Shown: one piece after another, positions 21,301 to 27,193 of the stretch
Numbering within the stretch: position 1 is the first letter of the stretch
Layout: every line of letters starts with the position of its first letter
Source: Shiella aurantiaca
Lineage (GTDB): Bacteria; Bacteroidota; Bacteroidia; Cytophagales; Cyclobacteriaceae
Direction of reading: 5' to 3'
NCBI GenBank assembly: GCA_030412945.1
Contig: JAUHJS010000006.1
Location: forward strand, 62,001-126,000
DNA: 64,000 nucleotides
Position numbers and translations under genes: made by a program
The notes under the pieces: generated by a model
Told to the model about the DNA's origin: nothing
The model's input: only the letters and a program-made list of their open reading frames with translations
Database searches by the model: none

Positions 21301-23171
21301 ACAAGGCTACCATTAATATCGATGGTATTTGCATTGGTTATAAAATCAGAAGAAGCGCCTATGGTTAGGTTCAATGTAATGGGAAGCCCAATGCTTGTGT
21401 TTACCGATCCGCTGGAAGCATTTAAGGTAACATTTGCTAAATCGGTAAGTGTTGGTGTTCCACTTATCTGATGCACCACGTTGGTATCGAAAAACAAATC
21501 GCAGTAGCTGTTGGCGTCTGTATAAAGGTCAAATGTACCGCTTTGTACAATACTGCCTTTCACGATAAGAGTATGTACCGCAGTAATATTAGTTACATCG
21601 ATTAGGCTTCCTGCTGAAATAGTGAGGTCTCCGCCTAAAGTTATAATTCTGCTTGCAGTGGCTGCCCCAATTCGAAATGTAGAAGAATTCGATATGGATG
21701 TATTTCCAAGCACTTCAATATCTCCGTCTACCCTAAAAATACTCCCTCCATTCAAGTCAAGGTTTCCAGTTACTGTGGTTTTCCCACTTGTATGACTTAT
21801 GGTATGTGTACCCGCGGTAGCCGAGACTAAAAAATTTCCTGTTACCGCTAAATTATTAATCGAGGTGTTAATGGTAACGCTATTAGTACCAGCCATTTCC
21901 AAATCACCGGTTACATTTACTGCTCCTGAGAAGGTTTTGGTTACCGTGCCTGTACCAGAAACAATAAGATTGTGAAATGTTTCAGTATTGGAAACTGTCT
22001 GAGTTCCCCCTTCAAGGTATACCGTAGATCCACCTGCAGTAAATGTTCCACTATTACTCCAATTGCCTCCTACAAAATAATTATGTGAATTTGCTATCCA
22101 TTGGGTATTTACCCCTAACGTTACTCCCAATACCGCAGTAAAGCCAAACCCGGAATTAACAATTCCGGAGTTATCAAGCATAATAAAATTAGATAGCTCG
22201 GCACTACTGGGAGAACCTATTAAGTTATGGGTTACATTCCCAGAAAACTCAAGATTACAAATACTATTTCCATCAAAATAAAGATCAAAATTCCCATTGG
22301 TTACGATAACATCGCCTCCTACAGTTAAGGTATTAGATGTATTAGATGTACCATTCAGAAATGAAGATCCAGATTCAACAGTGAAATTTCCAGTAACTTG
22401 ATAGGTTCTGTTTGCCGAAGCATTCCAGGTTACTGTACCGCCCGCATTAATGCTTACATTACCACCAATAGAAAGATTAGAAGCAATCGTTTTGGTACCT
22501 GCGCCTGTATTGTGCAAATTATAAAAATTTGAGACACTTATGGCTTGTGTTCCTCCGGCATAGTCGATTGTGGATGTGCCAGGGTTAAAAGTTCCGTTAT
22601 TGGTAAAGGCCGACATCACTCTCACCGTCTGGTCTCCAAGCGTAAGCGTAGTACCGGTATTTATAGTTAAACTATTCAGCTCAATTAAAGAAGGTGTACC
22701 CGAAAGTGTTTGAACGACTCCTCCGTTAAGCACCAGATTAGCAATGCTGTTCGCATCATCAAACAGATCCAGCGTACCGTTTACAGCTATATTACCTCCC
22801 ACATTTAATGTAGCCGTTCTATTGAACGCCCCATTGGCTATTACGCTCGCGCCATTGTTTATGGTAAGCCCTCCAGAAATAGTCAGGGTACGATTATTAT
22901 TATCAGAAAGCACCAGACTTCCAGAAGTGCCATTACCCACAATCAAAGAATTAATGGTATAGCTATTGTTCAAGGTAATGGTGTGCCCATCTTGAATTAC
23001 GTAATCGAATGCACCTATAGATGCAGGGGATGAACCAGATCCATCAATTGCTGTATTCCAGTTACTTACAATGCTAAAATTATTTGTTCCCTGTGAGTAA
23101 TACGTTTGGGCAAAAGAAGATAGTGACAACAGTACTAATAACTGAACTAAAAAAACTCTGGTGGGTCTCAT
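6309..23171 (-). CDS. Giant beta-strand-repeat surface protein with T9SS type A sorting domain
   Basis: About 5,620 residues. A signal peptide (MRPTRVFLVQLLVLLSL, then SSFAQ) starts at ATG 23171; longer versions start at TTG inside the promoter. The body is Asn/Gly/Ser/Thr-rich beta-strand repeats of the form NGTLNVGGNxTxNGTF, expected to form long beta-solenoids. Six modules can be recognised by their opening W-rich motifs: YYSQGTNNF near residue 23, FYSQGTGLF near 1253, FWVGADGTD near 2595, WIGNVSTDW near 3735, WDGSLNTNW near 4503 and WTGNVSTDF near 4937. Five seams share an IEA-YYLIQY...NFSNGTF...ENFDQDNANPG pattern. The C-terminal part has an ALPIQLEYF domain near 5434 and an MYPNPA sorting domain near 5537 ending in VQKLTVK. 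Likely function: adhesin or surface layer secreted by T9SS. Ligand unknown. Confidence 0.93.
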   Translation of the reverse strand: MRPTRVFLVQLLVLLSLSSFAQTYYSQGTNNFSIVSNWNTAIDGSGSSPASIGAFDYVIQDGHTITLNNSYTINSLIVGNGTSGSLVLSDNNNRTLTISGGLTINNGASVIANGAFNRTATLNVGGNIAVNGTLDLFDDANSIANLVLNGGVVQTLSGTPSLIELNSLTINTGTTLTLGDQTVRVMSAFTNNGTFNPGTSTIDYAGGTQAISVSNFYNLHNTGAGTKTIASNLSIGGNVSINAGGTVTWNASANRTYQVTGNFTVESGSSFLNGTSNTSNTLTVGGDVIVTNGNFDLYFDGNSICNLEFSGNVTHNLIGSPSSAELSNFIMLDNSGIVNSGFGFTAVLGVTLGVNTQWIANSHNYFVGGNWSNSGTFTAGGSTVYLEGGTQTVSNTETFHNLIVSGTGTVTKTFSGAVNVTGDLEMAGTNSVTINTSINNLAVTGNFLVSATAGTHTISHTSGKTTVTGNLDLNGGSIFRVDGDIEVLGNTSISNSSTFRIGAATASRIITLGGDLTISAGSLIDVTNITAVHTLIVKGSIVQSGTFDLYTDANSYCDLFFDTNVVHQISGTPTLTDLANVTLNASSGSVNTSIGLPITLNLTIGASSDFITNANTIDINGSLVNNGTLTATNGTLNVAGDWTNSGTFTNTGSTVNLDGGNQTVNNAENFNQLVISATFGSTKNFSGNVSVGGNLEISGTNNVTISASSFQIAVTGNLLVTATAGTHTLTHTSGKTTVTGNFTPNGGSTFRIDGDFEVTGTSTISNASTVLIGVAATARTLTFTGDVIINSGNTFSVNTPNVTHSVLFNEDVTINGIFDMYFDADSRAVVYMNSNVAHTFSGTPGATPQFNDLVLNATSNTTTLGYAIDIQGSVTIENASTLALGTFTHTVTGNWTVNTGGVTTVGTSTVQFNRNNFIQLVQGTGTASFYNLTFNGGGANAKRVETTVSVSNLLLVANSSTFQIGGTAGQNRTLNVNNVQVDAGSTFTVGAADAIHSITLTGSITQNGTFDLYSSATRYANVTVSGLSVHSLTGTPTLTEFHDITLATSSLELLAGFNFSVLGNIIINDGAEFDVNSRVITTAGNTTINANGELSIGAGGQFLVANTRVITNQGRLRVVGASGNRAIISRNTSGNYTIVQNGASAEIFAQHYEFQYLGSGGLTISAGTINSTNNFSNGLFANGTGNHYLDLTGLNIGAGITANEIQFDAGPTYNIRRTSGTGTFTVSDASGTLAGENFDQDNANPGTLIVWTFPGLTFYSQGTGLFSTLTNWNKSAGGGGANPVAGDLTSGLAVFVVQNGHTVTVDQDINVLRITVGSGSAAGLVIGNNTTARALVIQELLGVSANGTVSIGNFTATHTLSLNGNLQNNGSINFRPTSVRVCNLTVTGTDARVSGSVAPVLNDLILTSTKNLTAQVALDIDGNVSIADGATFNDGNFTHTVAGNWSEAGTGQLSGGGTIQFNSTTSQNISTTATFNNLTVNGGGVLTLGANLTINGNFSVSNNSIVTTITNQNLRGDFSVANGSVFSASSGTFTFDGANVQNINLNNSSFFGVAFSNGGVNAKTLTGAISSPYIASLFTVNTGATVAGDATIQIGNGINLAGTSNLSGSVTITGGNINDSNDNTLSLGTAELTIAGNVSLLSGKSLSINNNLSITSGTFVLQSGSSITDTGHAFSISNGAAIQLEGTDNFPTGFASYSFGATSTTRFRNTAAQTVRGGHTYGNVSLDGTAAHVKTLESSIEIEGTLTLNSNVTFNLNTHTITVGGNLTGGSGTINGNGNLILDADDLNQTISAGTYSFNNFTITQGLPTATRTKAIQANITLTGSFNASNPGGANSVLLVIDPDAFHITGGAGSSFILGPYVRYNTSAGTGAGSFRTAMATFTSVSLDPESRIRYDLNGNQDLADGFAYGILQFENNGNKSAFAGLDINGRIERTGGNPVFVDGGFTHTVAGDFALTTAYYPLPTGTIVLDGVNQNVSASNFNNLTVSNSGTASLIGNINLLGNFTVSDGAIFDASTYNINLDGNWVNGGSGQYIQTTGTVTFDGTSANQTISSNGNSYFGALNINKTNASFRTVTALTDLDINRSVTLAQDNATFDFSNVTLSLGDNWTANTGTTIISTGSTMAFDGPDLQSIRQEGAGSFNNISFSNAGIKRFRDDTDNLIDIDGDVTITASTVDASWDGTYFANLTVGGNWINDGSFNHTNRTLTFDGANQSISSSNFGNVVFAGTGTKTLDGNISLANSLTINASSTLDVSASNYGITLGGNWNNNGTFVPNTGTVTFNGSTSTINPGGTGAGKVFYNVDINNSTGVIVLGGDIDIDNNLIISSGTFRTNTFDVYLAGSLSNTGGAFDQNNAASQITLNASSGSPTINSGGSTLRDIFFEAPGIVYSLANNLTIANSHSITLNGGTFNLSGYTLSFTGNATANRLIINTGTTLDIDAGAQVLLANNNNLLNNGGTLRIVGVDGNPAILGTSSTTGYTVTQTSGIIEAEYYLIQSTISTGVTISGGTIDATHNFSNGTFSGGAGSQYLTLTGLNFTDFSVDNVSFNVGPSFNVARTSGTGSITFTDANGGLAGESYDNDDANPGTLILWTFPDGFFWVGADGTDNTDWHRPANWFSNTVPSNPANDIVYLNHDQLAGAYTVSIKTANATPRRVILDAQGGAAITLEVTGGFDLNLNENLIIGVGTTVTVTDANSLINVGTSWSNLGTFNPGSGTVVFTGTSGINTINAGTTAGRAFNNLTINGGATYNLASNIDVNGKLLISNGTLDATSDNYDIYLSGNWEVSGTGSFTPRAADVFLDQSIAGIQTISGGTFYNLETLAAAALSTKLLASNISISRRLTLGTNTAIDAGSNSIQVAENWVNNASTTAFIQTGAGSVTFNGVNQTIDNGSFVTTFNTLVFGGTGTKTFNQPSVVNGDFLVSSGVGTVNFGVHQISGAGGSNTFTVAGNATVQLRGINNFPSGFETISIAPNSTFEYIADINQNIFATTYGNLRLRRATSATTTKTALGHLEVTGTLTLNDATTTLDMATNDANLTLTGSINAATGSNINWGTGNSTLIHVGTNDICDPGSSSWCMDADITTYNNMILGGQRAKVLNSNLSITGSITVQSGVTLNMQGFTITGDGTGIFTLSGGSNLNTAVASPSIAYPTGFTYSIDPTSTTDLNSAAGVNQILFSGVTYGNLYFSNAKTVTSDGVANLNVDGLWDTESATYIDNGRNISVAGPTISIANYTPSSSSILLTLDGVAQTIRATTPAVNVTALTIPTIVFAGSGTKTLGDGNDIITIQGNLTVNSGVTVNTARDITMNGAAFANNNGTFNHTANLFTFDKATAQSINPGANNSFNNVAFSGAGVKTFSANGVDVNGSFTINTGSSVSMGALTHTIAGTVTNNSTWTTAAANIEFDGGNQTITTPSFVANNVTISGTGTKTMTSTWSVNDLTITSSTLNTGAGPYNITLTGSWTNSGGGFTANGNTVNFNGVGGTETITTGGSSFNFVNFAPSVATSYTLQSATTTVTRDMTIGANATVDLNSNRLNLGTNVAGGKTYSVAGTLEVDENATLSFDNRTSQCVLNVTGTLRLVGTSGNVATITRHQTGVAGAETQINITTGTIEARFYLIEYLSDAGMDVQSTATLHATNNFSDGTWSNIRTNAGIKRYLTLNADATGVNTIANVVFNFSGTPTQGTHFNVRRAASAIGTITFVPDITGNLGDFNFEDDGEGIVAAITGKLVWPGVTSVTWIGNVSTDWHNANNWSPATIPTTTITANIPAGSPNNPIISTSDAECKSLLISNGQLSVQNGHDLEVNGDVTIGTGTSVAVLAISNSGTLITVNGSWTKGTNGVFNNGSGTVEFITGTGSSVITPGTAAFYNLVVNNTSTEFILVGSTINVSGSLTINNGTLTPSTNNYTINLDGNLTNNGVFTTSTVGKVILNGGLQNITNGTFYNLDVAGTSDKNFYGNATIQGALTVYSSLVADGGSILDMNGNVLIQAGASFEDGGNTHLFGGTAWTGTGTYTGTGAIEFDRAGTQTLNASNLNSLVVNNQGGVFTLAGDVTLTGDVTLKAGINYANFQEYQITSSNGQGTFTLENAEEIWIFGANNFPSGFAFYDLQTDSRVSYRGTSDQTIYPTNYARLDMRNSNVKTLGGDILVSQDLAFSTATLDVSPSNYSINISGNWNNNGGGTFIPRGGEVIFEEAANQSIFVAVTSTNPFNRITLNKTSGQVSTNSALTLAGTLRVNDGTFTANGRTITVGGDLIVIDGTIANSGWYIFNKPTGTVNLQTNASIFNNITFDGASTEFVIVDELNAYGNFYLDNGILNGNGKALQLGNGADAVSISGILQLGDGGSLRLGDNTTLTVNASGTIEIIGSSVNPAIVSRNATNFGRYAFQVNGMIKARNYLFEYFDQNGIVISSTATIDATDNFSDGTFTNGAGNGYMLRIENTQNLTGANRIENVNFPVAPGGSSANVVKLAAGSGTLEFYNATGVFAGESFDNDPNNLIDWTGPVTLTWDGSLNTNWFVADNWTASSGPNIVPTGAENVIIASSVNQPLISVDGALVANLTINSGATLTISTSDANQDLTVNGDITISGTLISSSSDDIIEVIGSWQKNTSGTVSLNGLVKLTGTGGTKSINNGSNAFRDLEIDASTSYQLSANTTILGNLTITAGSMDVSNANRTLTIGGDFINSGTFESKNGKVIFNSSSGTKTISVGTSSNFYDVDINGDATFNLGTTTSIRRNLNIIQGTLSLNGQELSVGSTGSPFISVSGTLDVDANAILRLGNAVPLTVNSGGTLRLVGDDDDNQARITRISTGNYSLTVNSGGTIAAQYYLVEYTNVNGVYIKSGAAIDATNNLSNGTYASGFTGGRFIQLENDLNGGTGITINNVTFGTGPAYNITRTTGLGTLLVFDAEGALGNYLFEQDDEATPSAVSGLVEWDYTFPLLSWTGNVSTDFTDPDNWSPVLMPSSTTNLIIPDVSSASNNFPRIDATSGDVESRNLTVLTGGVITLADNANLTMAGEFNNAGTVTVSPGSSSLITVASQWSNTGTFTAGASTVEFTAATGFVTITTGGNNFNNLSLNGTATFRPSTSMTVSNHFTLSAGTFDVTSNNYQLNVGGDFTNNATFVPRQGTVVFNKVGGIQTITAGTTSGKEFYNLTKSTGSTSTLVLGTDLDINNNLSVQAGSMNGGNNTIYIAGNWSFTSTANSTSTNVEFDGSVSKTFTNFQLPQFVNVRINKTGGANLILNNPLQVNGTLDLTSGDIVLGSRNVNFADAAFSINASQSSYIQADGSGTVRKYFTSAPAATFLFPVGDASNYTPFTFTLNSGTLAGGANVTVNVKNAAHPTIATITPATIIYLNRYWSVNQTGITNPNYDLSAQYLDSDVQPDISAEANLVVAKYSTNTSPNWTKGGGVLDASNTIFWAGVTSFSDITGVGEEEALPIQLEYFRASLDGEVVELSWRTQTETNNDYFTIERSQNGLEYQELGYLEGSGTTRSAVDYAFTDASPMAGISYYRLKQTDYNGAFEYSPVVKITNYSDMAISLAMYPNPAQSETVYLKMGGLAKGQLVDILVYDTFGKKVWEQQGTVEEVSGEFSADINVRPFKSGVYIVRILTERGQMVQKLTVK
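20800..22080 (-). repeat. About 810-bp tandem internal duplication in module 1 of the giant gene
   Basis: Two copies of a roughly 270-residue unit lie head to tail. Each begins with a W-S/T-NSGTFT motif (about nt 22060 and 21250) and later carries THTSGKTTVTGN followed by a GG-S-FR-DGD segment. Amino-acid similarity is high but not perfect, so the duplication is not recent. Boundaries are approximate. Confidence 0.6.
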
Positions 23172-23222
23172 ATTGGGGTGATAAAGAATTAAACGATGGC
23201 TGTTAACCACCTTTTGATACAT

Positions 23223-23230
23223 CAAATATA
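23223..23230 (-). promoter_or_regulatory. -7 promoter box for the giant surface-protein gene
   Basis: Minus-strand TATATTTG fits TAnnTTTG exactly and lies 51 nt upstream of ATG 23171. A TTG (plus-strand CAA at 23253-23255) is a possible -33 element, spaced about 22 nt, slightly long. The box overlaps the TTG that opens the longest frame, which argues against that start. Confidence 0.6.
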
Positions 23231-23662
23231 CCTACGGTAACAATCGCTTGGTCAATAATAATACGAAAAAGGCCAATTGTATGATAGAATTGTATTTTTT
23301 TGCGACAAAGAAAAACCATAATTCTGACCTTCAATAGCTTGAGGAGAAATACTTCTGCTTTGGCATTTAGATTGTTTCATTTTGATAATTTCTTCTACCA
23401 AGGCCCGCTTGGTAGCTCCTCCTTCAAAATTCACAAAGTCCGGATTACCTATCAGTAGGAGTAAGCAAGTCAAATTGTTCAAGTAAATAGTTTACGATCC
23501 AGCCAAAAACGAAACTATTGAATTCAGCCTTTTCTATATTTACAATATTTTACAAAACAAAGATGAATTTCCACTATCAAAATACAGCTTAGCATAGCAA
23601 TGGTGCGATATCAGGAATTTGCATTTGAAGATATTCCTCAAACTTACTATCAAACTGAAGAT
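23231..23662. other. Intergenic stretch upstream of the giant gene with a possible gene remnant
   Basis: AT-rich and mostly without signal. On the minus strand, 23252-23482 is an open frame of 76 codons from a TTG, with a coding-like middle (NFEGGATKRALVEEIIKMK) but no ATG and no recognisable family. It may be the leftover 3' part of a displaced gene. No RNA gene or insertion-sequence ends are seen. Confidence 0.3.
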
Positions 23663-23819
23663 ATATCGTCTTAACAAAACGGTCAATGCCTTCAATACCG
23701 TAATTCCTTGGGTGATGTATTCGGGCATGACAGAGCAAGACCTCGGTGCTATTTACGAATACTTACAATCACTTGCACCCGTAGAGAATAAGGTAGAACG
23801 ACTTACAGCCCTTAAATAA
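23663..23819 (+). pseudogene. Decayed 3' fragment of the di-haem cytochrome c gene
   Basis: From about 23663 to 23810 the DNA is close to identical with the end of the cytochrome gene (about 6098-6240), including IPWVMYSGMTEQDLGAIYEY and the following LQSLAPVENKVERL. A 9-base deletion removes GATGCC-type codons near the left edge, and the last codons differ (TALK-stop instead of SKN-stop). Both haem motifs and the signal region are missing, so it cannot make a cytochrome. It has the same orientation as the intact gene 17.4 kb away, so the giant gene lies between an intact copy and a truncated direct repeat. Confidence 0.9.
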
Positions 23820-23843
23820 AAAAAGCCCTTTCGGGCTTTTTTT
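23818..23843. terminator. Terminator hairpin downstream of the M16 peptidase
   Basis: A-run, GCCC-TTTC-GGGC hairpin and T-run. It is symmetric and sits at the M16 stop codon (minus strand) and just after the cytochrome remnant (plus strand). Confidence 0.8.
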
Positions 23844-25083
23844 ATTTATTTTTGGCATGATAATACATGGTACAGCAATTACTCGGCACCAGTATTTTCC
23901 TGGCCATGTCTTGTATTTCACTGGCGGTAATTCGCTCAATAATATCGGCTTCTTGATTTATCAAGTCGGGATTTCCTAAAAAAGCAGCATACGCCAAATT
24001 CATGGCTCTATTGAGCAATTCTACTTCACCAAAAGCCAGGCTTGCCTCCGCCTGGTTTTTCACTTTACTTAGCTCGGCTTCTTCTATTCCTTGATTAATC
24101 ACTTCCTCCAAAATCTCATTAACAGCCTTTTCAGCCGCAGCAAAATCCACCCCTTCGTTCAGGTTGCCATTTATCATCAGTAAGCCCGGATCGATAGAAC
24201 CCGTAACAAAAGCAGAGATGGAGTTAAAAACCTTATCGCGTTTGACTAGGCGATCGTACAGGCGAGAGGATTTTCCTCTTCCCAACAAATCGCTTAACAA
24301 ATCGGCTGTATAATAAGCATTTTCGCCCCTTGCAGGCATATGAAAAGCTTTATAAAAAGCATTTAAAGGCACATTGGCCTCCACCTCAAGTAATCTCGCC
24401 TCCGTTTGCACGGGCTCCTGAAGAATATTTCTTTTATAAGCTTTGCCCGCCTCAATAGGGCCAAACCATTTTTCCGACAGCGCCTTCACTTGATCCAGCG
24501 TAACATCTCCAGCCACTACCAGTATGGCATTATTGGGTCGATAGAAGGTAAAAAAGAAAGATTGCACATCTTCCATAGTGGCTTGCTCTATATGCGAGAT
24601 GTCCTTACCAATGGTAGCCCAGCGATAGGGATGCACCTTGTAGCAATGCGGCCGTAACTTAAGCCACACATCTCCATAGGGCTGATTAAGGTAGCGCTGC
24701 TTAAACTCTTCAATCACCACCTTGCGCTGCACCTCCAGCACCTCAGGGTCGAAATTCAGGCTCAGCATGCGGTCGCTCTCCAACCAAAAGGCTGTCTCCA
24801 GATTCGAGGAAGGTAGAGTAATATAATAATTGGTAATATCCGGACTGGTGAAGGCATTGTTTTCACCCCCTACTTTCTGAAGCGGTTCGTCATAGGAAGG
24901 GATATGCTTAGAGCCTCCGAACATTAAATGCTCAAATAAGTGAGCAAATCCGGTTTTATCTTCCCTCTCATCTCTCGAACCCACTTTGTACAACAAATTC
25001 ACCGCTGCCATAGGCAAACTGTGATCCTCGTGCACAAAAACTTGAAGTCCATTTGCTAGCGTAAACTCTTCAAACTGAATCAT
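23842..25083 (-). CDS. M16 family zinc metallopeptidase
   Basis: A 413-residue insulinase/pitrilysin-type protease. The inverted zinc motif HLFEH is seen in TGFAHLFEHLMFGGS near residue 50, and the conserved downstream Glu lies in the VVIEEFKQRYLNQPYGD region near residue 128; the second, non-catalytic half follows with ARGENAYYTADLLSDLLGRG. So it is an active-type subunit rather than the catalytically dead partner. No signal peptide is apparent from ATG 25083, suggesting a cytoplasmic enzyme or export by another route. The eight codons before that ATG start at TTG and overlap the promoter box. It is divergent from the E1 gene. Confidence 0.92.
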   Translation of the reverse strand: MIQFEEFTLANGLQVFVHEDHSLPMAAVNLLYKVGSRDEREDKTGFAHLFEHLMFGGSKHIPSYDEPLQKVGGENNAFTSPDITNYYITLPSSNLETAFWLESDRMLSLNFDPEVLEVQRKVVIEEFKQRYLNQPYGDVWLKLRPHCYKVHPYRWATIGKDISHIEQATMEDVQSFFFTFYRPNNAILVVAGDVTLDQVKALSEKWFGPIEAGKAYKRNILQEPVQTEARLLEVEANVPLNAFYKAFHMPARGENAYYTADLLSDLLGRGKSSRLYDRLVKRDKVFNSISAFVTGSIDPGLLMINGNLNEGVDFAAAEKAVNEILEEVINQGIEEAELSKVKNQAEASLAFGEVELLNRAMNLAYAAFLGNPDLINQEADIIERITASEIQDMARKILVPSNCCTMYYHAKNK

Positions 25084-25104
25084 GGTACAACTTACATCAA
25101 TTCC

Positions 25105-25112
25105 CAAAAATA
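25105..25112 (-). promoter_or_regulatory. -7 promoter box for the M16 peptidase
   Basis: Minus-strand TATTTTTG, an exact TAnnTTTG match 21 nt upstream of ATG 25083. No well-placed -33 TTTG is obvious. Confidence 0.5.
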
Positions 25113-25128
25113 AAAAATAAGGCTATGT

Positions 25129-25158
25129 TTTGCGGTGCAAGGCAATGCTTTAACTTTG
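25129..25158 (+). promoter_or_regulatory. Complete Bacteroidota promoter for the E1 dehydrogenase gene
   Basis: A -33 TTTG (25129-25132) and a perfect -7 TAACTTTG (25151-25158), separated by 18 nt, with ATG 39 nt downstream. This is the best-formed promoter in the window. Confidence 0.7.
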
Positions 25159-25197
25159 CCGTCCAATTAGGCCAACAAGGCAATTCAAACGATTGTT

Positions 25198-27177
25198 ATG
25201 CAGTTCAAAAAGAAAAAATATTCCGATCAGGTTCTGAAAGATTTATACGAAGGGATTTTGCGCCCTCGCATGATAGAAGAAAAGATGCTCATCCTTCTTC
25301 GTCAAAATAGAATCAGCAAATGGTTTTCAGGAATCGGTCAGGAAGCAATTGCCGTGGGCCTTACCATGGCCTTGGAAAACGATGAATATATTCTGCCCAT
25401 GCACCGCAACTTGGGCGTGTTTACGAGTCGCAAGCTCCCCTTCGATCGCCTTTTTGCCCAGTGGCAAGGCACCATGATGGGATACACCAAGGGCCGCGAC
25501 CGCTCCTTCCATTTTGGTACTAACGAGCACCACATTGTAGGCATGATTTCTCACTTAGGCCCTCAGAATGGGGTAGCCGATGGGATTGCCCTAGCCAGCA
25601 AAATCAGTGGTGAGAAAAAAGTAACGGCCGTGTTCAATGGCGATGGCGGTACTAGCCAGGGCGATTTCCACGAGGCCATCAACGTGGCCGCTGTGTGGAA
25701 TCTTCCGGTCATTTTCATTGTAGAAAATAATGGTTACGGACTTTCCACCCCTAGCAGCGAGCAGTTTAAGTGCAAAAGCTTTGCCGACAAGGGCATAGGC
25801 TATGGCATTAAAGCGGTAAGCATTGATGGCAATAATATTTTGGAAGTTTACGATACCATCAAAACCTTGGCGGCTGACATGCGCAAAAATCCGGCTCCGG
25901 TATTGGTAGAGGCGGTGACCTTCCGTATGCGTGGGCACGAGGAAGCCTCCGGAACTAAATATGTTCCGCAAGAGCTGATGGACGAATGGGCCAAGAAAGA
26001 TCCACTCCAGAATTATGAAGATTTCTTAGTGAAAGAAGGGGTTATCGATGCCAAATACATTGATTCACTTCGCAAGAAAATCAAAAAAGACATTGAAGAA
26101 GGCCTGGCCGTAGCCTTTGAAGAAACGCACCCGGTAGCAAGCACCGAAGTGGAAACCACCGATGTATATGCCCCTTTTGAACAAGTGGTGGTAGCACCTG
26201 CCAGCGATAAGAAATCTGAAAAACGCTTTATCGATGCCCTTTCCGATGGTCTTCGCCAAAGCATGGAGAAACACGATAACCTCATCTTGATGGGGCAAGA
26301 CATTGCCGAATATGGAGGGGTTTTCAAAATCACGGATGGCTTTGTGAAGCAATTTGGGAAAGACCGCGTGCGCAATACGCCTCTTTGCGAAGCCGCCATT
26401 GTAGGTACAAGCTTAGGTTTATCTATCAAAGGCAAAAAAGCTATGGTGGAAATGCAGTTTGCCGATTTCGTAACCGAAGGATTTAACCAGATTATCAACA
26501 ACCTTGCGAAAACCCACTGGCGCTGGGGACAAAAAGCCGATGTGGTAGTACGTATGCCTACGGGCGCAGGCACAGCTGCAGGCCCTTTCCACAGTCAGTC
26601 AAATGAGGCTTGGTTCTTCCATACGCCAGGCTTAAAGATTGTGTATCCATCTACTCCTTATGATGCTAAAGGGCTGATTTGCGCGGCTTTGGAAGACCCT
26701 AATCCGGTGATGTACTTTGAACACAAAGTGATGTACCGAAGTATTAGCGAAATGGTGCCCGATGACTATTACACCATCGAAATAGGAAAAGCTAAAGTGG
26801 TACAAGAAGGCGAAGAGGTAAGTATCATTACCTACGGTATGGGGGTACACTGGGCCATGGAAATTGCTAAAGAATTCCCTGAAACTTCTGTCGAAATCAT
26901 CGACTTACGTACCCTTCTCCCTTGGGACAAGGAGGCGGTGGTAGCTTCAGTAAAGAAAACCGGACGCGCCATCATCCTTCATGAAGACTGTTTAACAGGT
27001 GGTATCGGTGGCGAAATTGCTGCTTATCTTTCTGAAAACTGCTTTGAACACCTCGATGCCCCTATTATGCGTGAGGGCAGCTTGGATACTCCTGTACCTT
27101 TTGCCCCTACCTTGGAGCAGAACTTCCTACCCAAAGCTCGTTTTAAGGAAAAACTGGCAAAACTTATCGCCTTTTAA
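25198..27177 (+). CDS. 2-oxoacid dehydrogenase E1, fused alpha and beta subunits
   Basis: A 659-residue thiamine-diphosphate enzyme that decarboxylates a 2-oxoacid and passes the acyl group to a lipoyl E2. The alpha half (1-320) contains the ThDP motif GDGGTSQGDFHEAINVAAVWN ending in NNGYG near residue 150. The beta half (about 340-659) begins with the usual ALSDGLRQSM and has GQDIAEYGGVF, the AEAAIVG-like EAAIVGTSLGLS and GPFHSQSNEAWF. This fused arrangement is common in Bacteroidota and is usually annotated as branched-chain (2-oxoisovalerate) type; pyruvate is an alternative. lipA 3.3 kb downstream supplies the lipoyl cofactor pathway. Confidence 0.92.
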   Translation: MQFKKKKYSDQVLKDLYEGILRPRMIEEKMLILLRQNRISKWFSGIGQEAIAVGLTMALENDEYILPMHRNLGVFTSRKLPFDRLFAQWQGTMMGYTKGRDRSFHFGTNEHHIVGMISHLGPQNGVADGIALASKISGEKKVTAVFNGDGGTSQGDFHEAINVAAVWNLPVIFIVENNGYGLSTPSSEQFKCKSFADKGIGYGIKAVSIDGNNILEVYDTIKTLAADMRKNPAPVLVEAVTFRMRGHEEASGTKYVPQELMDEWAKKDPLQNYEDFLVKEGVIDAKYIDSLRKKIKKDIEEGLAVAFEETHPVASTEVETTDVYAPFEQVVVAPASDKKSEKRFIDALSDGLRQSMEKHDNLILMGQDIAEYGGVFKITDGFVKQFGKDRVRNTPLCEAAIVGTSLGLSIKGKKAMVEMQFADFVTEGFNQIINNLAKTHWRWGQKADVVVRMPTGAGTAAGPFHSQSNEAWFFHTPGLKIVYPSTPYDAKGLICAALEDPNPVMYFEHKVMYRSISEMVPDDYYTIEIGKAKVVQEGEEVSIITYGMGVHWAMEIAKEFPETSVEIIDLRTLLPWDKEAVVASVKKTGRAIILHEDCLTGGIGGEIAAYLSENCFEHLDAPIMREGSLDTPVPFAPTLEQNFLPKARFKEKLAKLIAF

Positions 27178-27193
27178 TAAAAACTTGCATCAA

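Noticed and set aside
7161-22962. Many plus-strand open frames of 60-165 codons opposite the giant gene
   Set aside because: They are antisense shadows of a low-complexity Asn/Thr/Gly-rich gene, hydrophobic Val/Leu/Pro runs with no starts, promoters or families.
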